Assembly (NCBI GenBank): GCA_016713225.1
Contig: JADJPO010000001.1
Location: forward strand, 1-64,000
Direction: 5' to 3'
From: Kineosporiaceae bacterium
GTDB lineage: Bacteria; Actinomycetota; Actinomycetes; Actinomycetales; Kineosporiaceae
DNA: 64,000 bases
Shown: positions 53,534-62,217 of the stretch, piece after piece
Position numbering within the stretch: position 1 is the stretch's first letter
Layout of the letters: each line of letters opens with the position of its first letter
Notes under the pieces: model-generated
Databases searched by the model: none
Told to the model about the DNA's origin: nothing
Seen by the model: only the letters and a program-made list of their open reading frames with translations
Position numbers and translations under genes: made by a program

Positions 53534-54610
53534 ATGAGAGTCCGATCCATCCTCGCCCTCGGTGCCGCGCTGGCGATGAGCCTGGCCGTGGCACCCGCCT
53601 CGGCCGCACCCGTATCGAGCGGGCCGGCGCATCCCGTGCCGGTGAGTCGGGTGGCTGCACCGGCAGCACCGGCACAACATGGTCCGACCGCGCGCCTGGT
53701 CACCACGTTCGACAAGGGCATGGCCGGCGCCTTCGCCGAGAGCATGGCCGTCGCTCGGGACGGCACGCTCTACGTCGCGGTGACGACCTGGAGCGCCACC
53801 AGTTGGAACACCGGTCAGGTGTACCGGGTCACCCCGGCCGGACGGCGGACCCCGTTCGGTCCGGCGATCACCGGTGGCCTGATCACGGGGCTGGCCTTCG
53901 ATCAGACCGGCCACCTGTTCGTCGGGCTGGCCGCCTGGCAGGAGCCCGGTCTGCCCACCATCAACCCCGGGGTGTTCCGGATCGACCCGAACGGGCGCGC
54001 CACCCGGGTGCTCACGCTGCCCAACGGGGCGATGGGCACGGCGGCGTTCCCCAACGGCCTCGCCGTCCACGGCCGCTACCTGTACGTGGCGGACAGCGTC
54101 GGCAAGATCTGGCGCACCCGGACCGATGCCCGCCGCGTCGTCACGCCGAGCCGGCCGTGGCTGAGCTCGACCGTGCTGACCGCGAGCGCCGGGCACTTCG
54201 GGCTGAACGGCATCACCTTCCGCGGTGACGTGTTGTACGGCGTGGTCTACGACTCCGGCCTGGTCGTGCGGGTGCCGGTGACCCGCCGCGGCACCCCGGG
54301 ACCGCTCAGCATCATGGCCCGCAACACCCTGCTGAAGACCGCGGACGGCATCACGTTCGATGCCATCGGCCGGCTGTGGGTGACTGCTACCCGCAGCGGC
54401 ACCGTCGGTAGCGGCGCACTGCTCACCGTCGACCGGACGGGCCGGGTGCGGCTGGTGGCCGAACACACCAGCTGGCTGGACTACCCGACCCAGGTGGTGT
54501 TCGGCGTGACAGCTCGTGACCGCGCCACGCTCTACCTCACCAATGGCGCGTTCGAGTCGGGCAAGGCTCCGACCGTGGTGGCGCTGACCCACGTCGGCGT
54601 CCGAGGCTGA
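53534..54610 (+). CDS. Secreted beta-propeller protein, second of a divergent pair
   Basis: 358 residues. GGGGAG is at a good spacing before the ATG. Signal peptide LALGAALAMSLAVAPASAAP. Blades such as ESMAVARDGTLYVAVTTW, FPNGLAVHGRYLYVADSVG and KTADGITFDAIGRLWVTAT place it in the same SMP-30/NHL-like group as its divergent neighbour, though the sequences are only distantly alike. It probably shares a regulatory region and a role with that gene. Confidence 0.75.
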   Translation: MRVRSILALGAALAMSLAVAPASAAPVSSGPAHPVPVSRVAAPAAPAQHGPTARLVTTFDKGMAGAFAESMAVARDGTLYVAVTTWSATSWNTGQVYRVTPAGRRTPFGPAITGGLITGLAFDQTGHLFVGLAAWQEPGLPTINPGVFRIDPNGRATRVLTLPNGAMGTAAFPNGLAVHGRYLYVADSVGKIWRTRTDARRVVTPSRPWLSSTVLTASAGHFGLNGITFRGDVLYGVVYDSGLVVRVPVTRRGTPGPLSIMARNTLLKTADGITFDAIGRLWVTATRSGTVGSGALLTVDRTGRVRLVAEHTSWLDYPTQVVFGVTARDRATLYLTNGAFESGKAPTVVALTHVGVRG

Positions 54611-54616
54611 ACCCGA

Positions 54617-54679
54617 GATCACCGTTGGATCGCAGAATCCCCCCGGTGAAGCGGAGGAGACTGCGATCCAACGGTGATC
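54617..54679. repeat. Perfect inverted repeat, TGATCACCGTTGGATC family
   Basis: Two exact 19-base arms (54617-54635 and 54661-54679) around a 25-base loop, placed just after the propeller stop. The arm is closely related to 9567-9582. It may terminate the upstream transcript. Confidence 0.85.
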
Positions 54680-54728
54680 ATGGTTGTGGGGGTGGGGGAC
54701 CCGGGTGGGCAGGACGTAGCCTCGGCAC

Positions 54729-55445
54729 ATGACCGACCCGACCGCCGGCCTTCTCAGCGACCTTCTCCCCGACCTGGACCGGCACACCCAGGCGCTGCTC
54801 GCCACCGTCGCCACGCTCACCGACGACGACCTGGGCGCCGACTCGCTGTGCACGGGGTGGACCCGCGGCCACGTGCTGAGCCACATCGCGCGCAACGCCG
54901 ACGGCCTGACCACGATGCTCCGGGCCGCCCTCGACGGCACCGGCGAGACCATGTACGCCAGCGTCGAGCAGCGCGAGCTCGACATCGAGACGGGGGCACG
55001 GCGTCCGATGGTCGATCAGCTCGCCGACATCGCCTCGTCCGCCGCCACGCTGGACGGCGCGCTGCGCCGGCTGCGCCCCGAGCACGCCGACCTGCAGGTC
55101 GAACGCACCCCCGGCGGCCAGCGGGTCAGGATCGGCAACGTGCCGGCCATGCGGCTGCGCGAGGTGGTCTACCACCACGCCGATCTGGCCGCCGGGTTCG
55201 GCTTCGAGGACCTCGAACCCGCTCTGCTGCACCGGTTCACGAAGCTCGAGATCACGCTCTGGGACGACGCGGCGCGGTCGGGCACGGCCACCGGGGTCCA
55301 GCTGCGCGCCGACGACGGCAGCACCTGGACGGCGGGGGACGGCGGCCAGCTGATCGAGGGATCGCCCGGAGCCCTGCTGGCCTGGCTGGCCCGCGGCGTG
55401 ACCGACGGGGTCCGCGCCGGCACGGTGCCCCCGCGGCCCGCCTGA
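54729..55445 (+). CDS. Maleylpyruvate isomerase N-terminal domain protein (mycothiol-dependent type)
   Basis: 238 residues. The DinB/MDMPI fold is shown by LCTGWTRGHVLSHIARNADGL and RLREVVYHHADLAAGFGFED, with His residues positioned for metal binding as in mycothiol-dependent enzymes. The C-terminal half (TGVQLRADDGSTWTAGDGG) matches the MDMPI C-terminal domain. Substrate unknown. It precedes a two-gene membrane module on the same strand by 14 bases. Confidence 0.85.
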   Translation: MTDPTAGLLSDLLPDLDRHTQALLATVATLTDDDLGADSLCTGWTRGHVLSHIARNADGLTTMLRAALDGTGETMYASVEQRELDIETGARRPMVDQLADIASSAATLDGALRRLRPEHADLQVERTPGGQRVRIGNVPAMRLREVVYHHADLAAGFGFEDLEPALLHRFTKLEITLWDDAARSGTATGVQLRADDGSTWTAGDGGQLIEGSPGALLAWLARGVTDGVRAGTVPPRPA

Positions 55446-55459
55446 CCTCGCCCGACCGC

Positions 55460-56329
55460 ATGCCGGTGACGACGCGCGCCACCGCCCGCCACGGCTACCG
55501 GCTGCGGCGTTGGAGCCGGCGCGTCCGGGGTCTGACCGGTGGCGTCCTGGTCCTCGTGGGCGGTGTCGCGATGTGGCTCGGTTTCCTGGGCGGCGTGCTG
55601 GCCTTCTTCGTGGTGCTCGACACCAGCTCCGGGCTCGATCCGCAGCTGCGCCCCCAGATCCTGACCGTGTGGCTGTGGGTGGCCGCGGTGGCCATCTCGG
55701 CGCGCGTCTCGGCCCGCACCCTGCGGAACACCCCCCGTCGCATGGTCTTGTGGCTGAGGCGGTTTCGGCACACGGACTCCATCCGGGCGGTCTCCAGCGC
55801 GCTGGATCACCTGGGGTACTCCTGGCGCGTGGTCACCCTGGACGACGCCACCGCTCAGCCCTACGGCGCGGCCGCGGGGCTGCGGCTGGGTGTCTCCGCG
55901 GCGACCGTCGTCCAGCGGGCCGTGACCGCAGGACAAAGGTGGGCCTCCGTGTGGGGGGTCTGGGTGGCGCGGGGATACGCCGCAGCCTGGGTGGTGCTGA
56001 TCGGGTGGACGGTGTGGCAGGGCGAGCCGCTGACGGTGCTGGATTCCCTGGCCGGCGACTGGAGGCAGTGGCCGGTGCCCTGGACGACCGGTGCCGCACG
56101 GTTGCTCGCCGGGGCAGGGATCGCGTTCTTCGTCGGGCTCCTGGCCTTCGTCGCCGTCACCCTCGTGCTGATGCTGTTACTGCCCCTGATCATGTCGGCC
56201 GGGTCCGTCGGCACCGGGGTCCGGGCGGCCGAACAGCACAAGCGGCAACAGGTGGCCACCCTGGCCGGGCTCGCCGAGGTGTCCGAGACCGTCGCCACCG
56301 CCTCCCGTGCCGCCCTGGCCCCCGATTGA
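55460..56329 (+). CDS. Hypothetical membrane protein, first half of a two-gene module
   Basis: 289 residues. Four hydrophobic segments surround a soluble stretch LWLRRFRHTDSIRAVSSALD followed by WRVVTLDD. This stretch resembles the first half of TIR-like or nucleotide-binding regions in some actinobacterial membrane proteins. It stops in front of the sequence that would complete the fold, which the next gene provides. Split gene or two subunits cannot be told apart here. Confidence 0.6.
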   Translation: MPVTTRATARHGYRLRRWSRRVRGLTGGVLVLVGGVAMWLGFLGGVLAFFVVLDTSSGLDPQLRPQILTVWLWVAAVAISARVSARTLRNTPRRMVLWLRRFRHTDSIRAVSSALDHLGYSWRVVTLDDATAQPYGAAAGLRLGVSAATVVQRAVTAGQRWASVWGVWVARGYAAAWVVLIGWTVWQGEPLTVLDSLAGDWRQWPVPWTTGAARLLAGAGIAFFVGLLAFVAVTLVLMLLLPLIMSAGSVGTGVRAAEQHKRQQVATLAGLAEVSETVATASRAALAPD

Positions 56330-56790
56330 TCGTCGTCACGGTCGAGTCGGCGATCTGGCGTGAGGCGGTGCTCGCCTTCGCCCGGTCGGCCGAAGCCCTC
56401 CTGCTCGACGTCTCGGCCGCCTCCGAGGCCCTGCTCTGGGAGGTCCGGGAGCTGGGCGCAGGCGGCGTCCGGCTGGTGTTCGTGGGCGAGCAGGCCGCGG
56501 TCGAACGACTGGTGACGGGTGACGACGCGACCCTGACGCCGCCCGAGCTGGCGTTGCGCGAGGCGCTCGAGGGCGGCGAGATCCTCACGTATCGCCCCAC
56601 CGCCTGGGGCCGGGTGCGATTCCAACGGGCGCTCTACGGCACGCTCGAGGCGACGGCATCACCTCGGGTGAGCCTGGTGGCCGCGCGCCGCTGGGCTGTG
56701 GCCGTCGTCGCGGTGGGCATCGTGATCGTCGGTCTGCACGAGATCGTCACGACCATGCGAGCCTGGCCGTGGGGTGACCTCGTCGCCTGA
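56326..56790 (+). CDS. Hypothetical protein, second half of a two-gene module
   Basis: 154 residues. The only available start is TTG at 56326, overlapping the previous stop (TTGA). The text SAIWREAVLAFARSAEALLL then DVSAASEALLWEVRELG resembles the second half of a TIR-like fold (a DVS motif followed by a WE pair), and a C-terminal membrane helix ends the protein. The preceding CCCCC near 56316 makes an indel that split one gene into two possible. Confidence 0.55.
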   Translation: MIVVTVESAIWREAVLAFARSAEALLLDVSAASEALLWEVRELGAGGVRLVFVGEQAAVERLVTGDDATLTPPELALREALEGGEILTYRPTAWGRVRFQRALYGTLEATASPRVSLVAARRWAVAVVAVGIVIVGLHEIVTTMRAWPWGDLVA

Positions 56791-56850
56791 CGAGAAGACC
56801 GACAAGAGACTGAGAAGAGACCGAGAAGAGACGAGGTGGAACGAGAAGGG

Positions 56851-56923
56851 TGGAGCGTACCGGGCTCGAACCGGTGACCTGTTGCTTGCAAAGCAACCGC
56901 GCTACCAACTGCGCCAACGCCCC
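56851..56923 (-). tRNA. tRNA-Ala (anticodon UGC)
   Basis: 73 bases on the minus strand beginning GGGGCGTTGGCGCAGTTGG, with anticodon loop CTTTGCAAG (TGC) and T-arm GGTTCGAGCC. The acceptor stem has the G3:U70 pair that identifies alanine tRNAs. After the discriminator A the genome reads CCC, so the CCA end is not fully encoded. Confidence 0.96.
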
Positions 56924-57015
56924 AAGGCAGGAATCAGCGTACGGCGTCGAGACGCCGTAGAGCGACTCCGTTGTGCTCGTCCGTGCTCGTCGGTGCTCGT
57001 CCGGCTGCGTGAGGC

Positions 57016-57135
57016 CTACTTGACCGGGTCGGTGACCTCGGCCCACAGCTCCTGCTCGGCCTTGCCGGCCTCGACCTTGCGCCACACGGCAAACGCTGCA
57101 GCGGCGGCCAGTGCCACGGTCACGATCTTCTTCAC
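57016..57135 (-). CDS. DLW-39 family small protein
   Basis: 39 residues, GTG start with GGGAG upstream. The N-terminus KKIVTVALAAAAAFAVWRKV is a hydrophobic helix with basic ends, and the C-terminus ELWAEVTDPVK replaces the usual DLW. This family is restricted to actinobacteria and commonly lies near gyrA and tRNA-Ala. Function unknown. It is divergent from the secreted TIM-barrel gene. Confidence 0.85.
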   Translation of the reverse strand: MKKIVTVALAAAAAFAVWRKVEAGKAEQELWAEVTDPVK

Positions 57136-57293
57136 CGGAACTCCCTCAGGTCACGATGCCCGCCCGGCGTGGGCGAGGGGCGACGCGTCCGACCGTACCG
57201 CGCCCACGCCGAGATGTCCGATCCAGCGCCCCACCCGAACGGGCGTCCCCCGGTCGGGTCAAGGCGAGAGGCGGGGCAGCCGACTCAGACGAC

Positions 57294-59570
57294 ATGACAG
57301 GCGACGGATCCACCCCCCGACCCCGGCCGACGACGTCGCGGCCCGCGCCCACCTCGCGCCCTGCGCCGCTCTCCGCGTCGTCCGGTTCGTCATCCGGTGC
57401 GTCGTCCGGCTCGGCGGGTCGGCGGCGCTGGCGGCACCGCGCCGCGGTCGCCGGCGGCGTGCCGATCGTGCTGTTCGGGCTGCTCACCACGATGACCCAG
57501 ACCGACGCCGCCCCGAACGCCCCAGCGGTCGGTGGCGCAGCGGCCGGCCCCGGCATCGCCCCGGCCACCGTGTCGCGGGCGGGGATCAACGACGCCGCGA
57601 CGCGCGGCGGCGCGAACTGGGCGCCCGCCCCGGCGACCCTCACCGGGCTGCGCACCCTGGCCACCACCGACAGCCGCGGCCTGCGCCTGCTCACCAAGGA
57701 CGGCGTCCGCAGCTTCATCGCCGGCGTCGACCTCGGGGTCACCACTCCCGGCCATCAGCCCGGCGAGCTGTCGCCCGAGGCAACCGACTACCGGCGCTGG
57801 TTCGACCAGATGGGCCGGCTGGGCATCCGCGCGGTACGGATCTACACCATCCACCGGCCCGAGTTCTATGCCGAGCTGGTGCGCTACAACCAGCTTCACC
57901 CCAAGGACCCGATCTACCTGGTGCAGGGCATCTACATCCCGGACGAGACCTACCTGAAGGGCGGCACGCTGTACGACCCGGTCACCGATGACGGCTTCGC
58001 CGGCGAGATCGCGGACGCCGTCCGCGCCGTCCACGGCACCTTGAACCGCAACCGGCTGCCCGGGCGCGCCTGGGGCCGCTGGACCGCGGATGCCTCGCCC
58101 TGGGTGATGTCGTGGATCATCGGCGTGGAGTGGGACCCCCACGCCACCCAGCGCACCGACGCCCGGCACACCGACGCGCCGCCGGTCAACGGCCGTTACT
58201 TCCGCTCCACCGCCGGCGCGACGCCGACCGAGCGCTGGATCGCCAAGCACATGAACGCCCTGGCCCAACTGGAGGCAGCCCACGGCCGGTCGATGCCGAT
58301 CGCGTTCGCCAACTGGCCCACCATGGACCCGCTGCACCACCCCGCCGAGCCCAACCCCGAGGAGGACCTGCCCGGGGTCGACGCCAACCACGTGCTGCCC
58401 ACGCTGGCCTGGCCGGGCGGCACCTTCGCCAGCTATCACGCCTACCCGTACTACCCGGACTTCCTGCGCTACGAGCCCGAGCTGCAGACCCCGCAGCTCA
58501 CCGGCCCCGCCGTGGGCACGGTCGACCCGTACGCCGCCTACCTGAGCGCGTTGAAGAAGCACCACGCGCCCATGCCGGTGATGATCACCGAACTGGGCGT
58601 GCCGTCGTCCCTCGGGTCGGCGCACACCGGAACCCGCGGCCGCGATCAGGGCGGGCACTCCGAAGAGGAGGCGATGGCGATCAACGCCTCGCTGCTGCGC
58701 CTGGTCAAGGGCCAGGGCCTGTCGGGAGCCTTCCTGTTCGCCTGGACCGACGAGTGGTTCAAGTTCACCTGGAACACCATGGAGCACCAGGCCCCGCGCG
58801 ATCGGCGGCAACTCTGGCACGACGTGATGACCAACGAGCAGTACTTCGGCCTGGTCGCCACCGACCCGCAGCGGCTGCCCGGCGCTCACGTCGAACAGAT
58901 CCCGGACGGCGGCAAGATCGCCAAGGTGACCCTGGACGCCGACGCGTCCTTCGTCTACGTCGACGTCGCCTACGCGTCCGCGGCCCGGGAACCCCTGATC
59001 GTCAGCGCGGACGTCGTGCCGGGCAACACCGGGCGCACCAGCGACGGCGAGAGCGACTACCGGGTCGAGATCGACCCGCGGGCCGGCAACGGCCGGGCCC
59101 TGGTCCGCGCAGCGCTCGACCCGGCCCGGCTCGACACCTGGGAGCCGCTGCCGCAGGACGGCGAGCCGTGGCACCTGTACCGGTTGATCACCAACCGCTC
59201 GTACGCCGGGGTGACCGACTCGACCATGGAATACCAGGACGTCGGCACGCTGGTGCGGGGCCGCTGGGACCCGGCCGACCCCGGCTACAACTCCCTGGCC
59301 ACCTGGCGCGCCGGGGGTGACACCGTCCGGATGCGGATCCCGTGGGCGATGCTCGGCTTCGCCGACCCGTCGAGCCGCACCGTGCTCGGTGCCGGCGATC
59401 CCGCCACCACCCAGACCGTCTCGGGCATCACGCTGAGCTTCTCGGTGGGTGGTTCGGTGCCCTATCGCACCCGGTTCACCTGGCCGACGTGGACCGAGAC
59501 CCGCTACGCCGAGCGGGCCAAGGCCGGCCAGGCCCAGGTGGGGGTGGCGTTCGCCGCGCTCAACCGGTGA
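57294..59570 (+). CDS. Secreted TIM-barrel glycosidase-like protein
   Basis: 758 residues from the ATG at 57294. The first 45 residues are Thr/Ser/Pro-rich, then HRAAVAGGVPIVLFGLLTTM forms a membrane anchor or signal. The body reads like a TIM barrel: VRIYTIHRPEFYAELVRYNQ, MSWIIGVEWDPHA, TELGVPSS, FLFAWTDEWFKFTWN. The Glu residues in GVEWDP and TELGVP sit where glycoside hydrolase acid/base and nucleophile residues would. A C-terminal beta-rich domain follows (VYVDVAYASAAREPLIVSAD). No GH family can be named. Confidence 0.7.
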   Translation: MTGDGSTPRPRPTTSRPAPTSRPAPLSASSGSSSGASSGSAGRRRWRHRAAVAGGVPIVLFGLLTTMTQTDAAPNAPAVGGAAAGPGIAPATVSRAGINDAATRGGANWAPAPATLTGLRTLATTDSRGLRLLTKDGVRSFIAGVDLGVTTPGHQPGELSPEATDYRRWFDQMGRLGIRAVRIYTIHRPEFYAELVRYNQLHPKDPIYLVQGIYIPDETYLKGGTLYDPVTDDGFAGEIADAVRAVHGTLNRNRLPGRAWGRWTADASPWVMSWIIGVEWDPHATQRTDARHTDAPPVNGRYFRSTAGATPTERWIAKHMNALAQLEAAHGRSMPIAFANWPTMDPLHHPAEPNPEEDLPGVDANHVLPTLAWPGGTFASYHAYPYYPDFLRYEPELQTPQLTGPAVGTVDPYAAYLSALKKHHAPMPVMITELGVPSSLGSAHTGTRGRDQGGHSEEEAMAINASLLRLVKGQGLSGAFLFAWTDEWFKFTWNTMEHQAPRDRRQLWHDVMTNEQYFGLVATDPQRLPGAHVEQIPDGGKIAKVTLDADASFVYVDVAYASAAREPLIVSADVVPGNTGRTSDGESDYRVEIDPRAGNGRALVRAALDPARLDTWEPLPQDGEPWHLYRLITNRSYAGVTDSTMEYQDVGTLVRGRWDPADPGYNSLATWRAGGDTVRMRIPWAMLGFADPSSRTVLGAGDPATTQTVSGITLSFSVGGSVPYRTRFTWPTWTETRYAERAKAGQAQVGVAFAALNR

Positions 59571-59591
59571 GAATGCTCAACCGCTGAGGGG

Positions 59592-59828
59592 CTATCCGGC
59601 GTACTCCGAGGCCAGGAACAGCGCCCGCCGGGGGCAGGCGCTGATCGCCGAGCGGGCCGCCCGCAGATCGCGGCCGCCCACCTCGGTCGGGGGCAGCACC
59701 GGGTAGCCCCACGAATCGACCCCGATCACCCCGGGGGCGACGTGGGCGCACATCCCGATGCCCTCGCAGGCAGTGGGGTCGATCCTGACCCGGTCGGTGG
59801 CATCCCCGAGTCGACGGCGTCCGCTCAT
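59592..59828 (-). CDS. 3Fe-4S-type ferredoxin
   Basis: 78 residues; ATG shares a base with the stop of the flavoprotein gene (TGATG). Iron-sulfur ligands CEGIGMC at residues 22-28 and CPRRAL near the C-terminus give three Cys as in the single-cluster 3Fe-4S ferredoxins of actinobacteria, with AHVAPGVIGVDSWGYPV between. It would accept or donate electrons to the adjacent NuoF-like protein. Confidence 0.85.
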   Translation of the reverse strand: MSGRRRLGDATDRVRIDPTACEGIGMCAHVAPGVIGVDSWGYPVLPPTEVGGRDLRAARSAISACPRRALFLASEYAG

Positions 59829-61414
59829 CACGCCACCTCCCGGCCGGGGATCGGCATCACCGCGATGTTCGTGTGGCTGCACCCGGCACCGGCGAGGTGA
59901 TCGTCGATGTCGTCGGCGAAGACCCGCAGTGCCGACAGGGTCAGGTTCACGGCGGCGTCCGGTAGGGCGCAGGCACCGCGGCGGGCGACCTCGCCCGAGA
60001 TCCGCGCCAGGTGCTCGGCGTCGCTGCGCCGGGCGGTGCCTCGGGCGATCCGGGTCCAGGTGTCGGCCAGCGCACGGGTGCCGAACAGACAGGGTCCACA
60101 CTGCCGCGCGCTGGAATCGGCCAGATACGTGGCGATCGCCGCGGTCTCGGTCACGCCGCAGGCGTCCACCGGCAGCGGGGCCAGTACTCCCGCGCCCAGG
60201 GTGACATCGCGGGGCGCCACACCGGCCCCGGGCGCGCGGCGGCGGTCGAGCCCACCCAGGTGCAACCCGGCCGCCTCGTCCCAGCGCAGCCAGGTGCCGC
60301 CGTAGCCACCGATCAGGACGGCGCGCGGCGCCGTCCAGTGCCCGTAGCGGTCGAGCACCGCGTCGGCGACCGTGCGCTCGGGGGCGAGTTCGCGCACCGT
60401 GAGCACCTGCTGGTCGGCCGGGGTGCGACCGAGCACGGTCACCAGGACTCCGGGCATCGGGGCGTGGGTTCCGGTGCGGGCCAACAGGGCAGTGCGGGCC
60501 AGGGTCTCGACGTTGTGCACCAGCGTGGGCATGCCGCCGATGCCGCCGCCGGCGGCCACGGGTATCGCCCGGAACCACGGCAGGGTCGGGCCGCCGTCCA
60601 GTGCCCGGACGACGGAGTTCGCCTCGCCGGTCAGGTAGCGGTCGGGCCCGGTGGCGATGGTGATGGGCAGTTCGGCCAGCCCGGCGTCGCGCCGTTCGGC
60701 CAAGGCCCGAGCCACCGCGGCACGGGTGGCGTAGGCGCTGTCGTGCAGCCACACCACCGCGCGGGTGGCACCGATGACCTCGGCCACACAGACCAGGCCG
60801 TCGAGCACCACGTGGGGACGATGCTGCAGCAACGCGGCGTCCTTGGCGCTGGCGGGCTCACCCTCGGCACCATTGGCCACCACGACGATGTCGCCGGGCG
60901 GGCGGCCGGTGCTGCTGCGCGCAGCCAGCTCGTGCACCGCCCTGATGACGGTGCGCCACTTGGCTGCCACCGGGAACTGCGCACCACCGCGACCGGCCAG
61001 GCCGCTCTCCTCGACGATGCGCAGCAGCAGCGCGCCACCGTGACCGGTGGTCATCGGGCGTGGGCCGTAACGGGCCACGTGGTCGGCCAGCAGATCGACG
61101 GGAGGGCCGAACACGCAGTCGCGGTGGTCGGCACCGAAAACCGCCTCCTCGTCGAGGAGGGCGTGACCGGGGGCCAGCCAGGTCGGCGTCCGGGGTGCCT
61201 CGGTCGAGCCGATCGGCACGTCGGCGGATCGTGGTGGGGTGACCGAGGCCCGGGGGATCCGGCGATCGGAGGACAGCTGGGCGCCCAGGGACAACGGTCG
61301 GGTCTGGTCGGGGGCGAAGCGCAGGGTGCGCGTCCGCGGGAAGCCGTCCAGCAGATCGCCGAAGGCCGCCTCCGGGGCCGAGGACAGGTCCTGACGTTCG
61401 AAGGCGGTGGTCAC
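59828..61414 (-). CDS. NuoF-like NADH/FMN flavoprotein
   Basis: 528 residues; GTG at 61414 with AGGAGG upstream and overlapping the previous stop (GTGA). The FMN/NAD region contains SGLAGRGGAQFPVAAKW and VVANGAEGEPASAKD; an SLBB-like domain with PTLVHNVETLARTALL follows. The 4Fe-4S segment reads SARQCGPCLFGTRAL, with further Cys at RRGACALPD and AGCSH, so the ligand spacing differs from complex I. It probably takes electrons from NADH to the ferredoxin and the membrane partner. Confidence 0.8.
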   Translation of the reverse strand: MTTAFERQDLSSAPEAAFGDLLDGFPRTRTLRFAPDQTRPLSLGAQLSSDRRIPRASVTPPRSADVPIGSTEAPRTPTWLAPGHALLDEEAVFGADHRDCVFGPPVDLLADHVARYGPRPMTTGHGGALLLRIVEESGLAGRGGAQFPVAAKWRTVIRAVHELAARSSTGRPPGDIVVVANGAEGEPASAKDAALLQHRPHVVLDGLVCVAEVIGATRAVVWLHDSAYATRAAVARALAERRDAGLAELPITIATGPDRYLTGEANSVVRALDGGPTLPWFRAIPVAAGGGIGGMPTLVHNVETLARTALLARTGTHAPMPGVLVTVLGRTPADQQVLTVRELAPERTVADAVLDRYGHWTAPRAVLIGGYGGTWLRWDEAAGLHLGGLDRRRAPGAGVAPRDVTLGAGVLAPLPVDACGVTETAAIATYLADSSARQCGPCLFGTRALADTWTRIARGTARRSDAEHLARISGEVARRGACALPDAAVNLTLSALRVFADDIDDHLAGAGCSHTNIAVMPIPGREVA

Positions 61415-62217
61415 GCGACCTCCTGGGTGTACTCGGCGACCAGGTCCGCGGGGGTGCGCACGACATAGCGCGACGCCGCGAGCACCACCACCCCGACCGC
61501 GGTCACGGCGTACAGCCAGCCGAGGGTGCGGGTGTCGATGCCGGTGTAGACGCCGTGCAACCAGGCGAGCACCAGGCTGAGCGCGGACACCTTGTGGATC
61601 GGCCACCACACCTTGCCTGCCCAGCGACCGGCCGCCGAGGCGGTGATCCCGGCCAGGATGCCGGCGTAGGTCGCGATCACCCCGAGGGTCACCGGGACCG
61701 GGCGATACTGCGAGGCCATCGGCAGGAAGGCACCGGCCCACCCGACCTTGGCATAGTCGTCGGTGGCCAGCACCACGATGTGCAGCACGAGGAAGGCCAG
61801 GGTGAACACGGCCAGGCTGACGTGGATCCGGATCCGGACGATGGTGGCCGGACGACGCCACTTGGTGCGCCACGGGTGCGAGAGCACCAAGCCGAACACC
61901 ACCAGGGCAACCATGAGCAGGTAGGCACAGATCCCCGAGGCGCGTCCCAGGATCCAGGGCGCGTTCTTGTCCCCCGCCACGGACTGGGCGGCGGTGCCCG
62001 CGAGCCAACCCGAGAGCCCGGTCGAGACGGCGATCAACGCGATGGTGCGCCAGGACGCGGGGCGCCGGGTGCCCAGGTCGAGTCGTGGCCTCTCGCCGCC
62101 GGTCGTGGACCGCGGGGTGGGGACGGCGAGGCGCGGCAACCCCTGGTGTGGCGTGGCAGGTCCGGTGCGGCCGCGCCGAGGGCGGCTCATGAGCCGTCGC
62201 GGGTCGTCAATGGACAT
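61411..62217 (-). CDS. Ferric reductase-like transmembrane protein
   Basis: 268 residues; the ATG at 62217 follows GGAG at a spacing of eight. Six to seven helices; His residues at VRIRIHVSLAVFTLAFLVLH and VWWPIHKVSALSLVLAWLH are suitable for two b-type hemes as in ferric-reductase-domain proteins. Its stop overlaps the flavoprotein start, and its start overlaps the apbE stop by 11 bases. It may carry electrons across the membrane. Confidence 0.82.
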   Translation of the reverse strand: MSIDDPRRLMSRPRRGRTGPATPHQGLPRLAVPTPRSTTGGERPRLDLGTRRPASWRTIALIAVSTGLSGWLAGTAAQSVAGDKNAPWILGRASGICAYLLMVALVVFGLVLSHPWRTKWRRPATIVRIRIHVSLAVFTLAFLVLHIVVLATDDYAKVGWAGAFLPMASQYRPVPVTLGVIATYAGILAGITASAAGRWAGKVWWPIHKVSALSLVLAWLHGVYTGIDTRTLGWLYAVTAVGVVVLAASRYVVRTPADLVAEYTQEVA

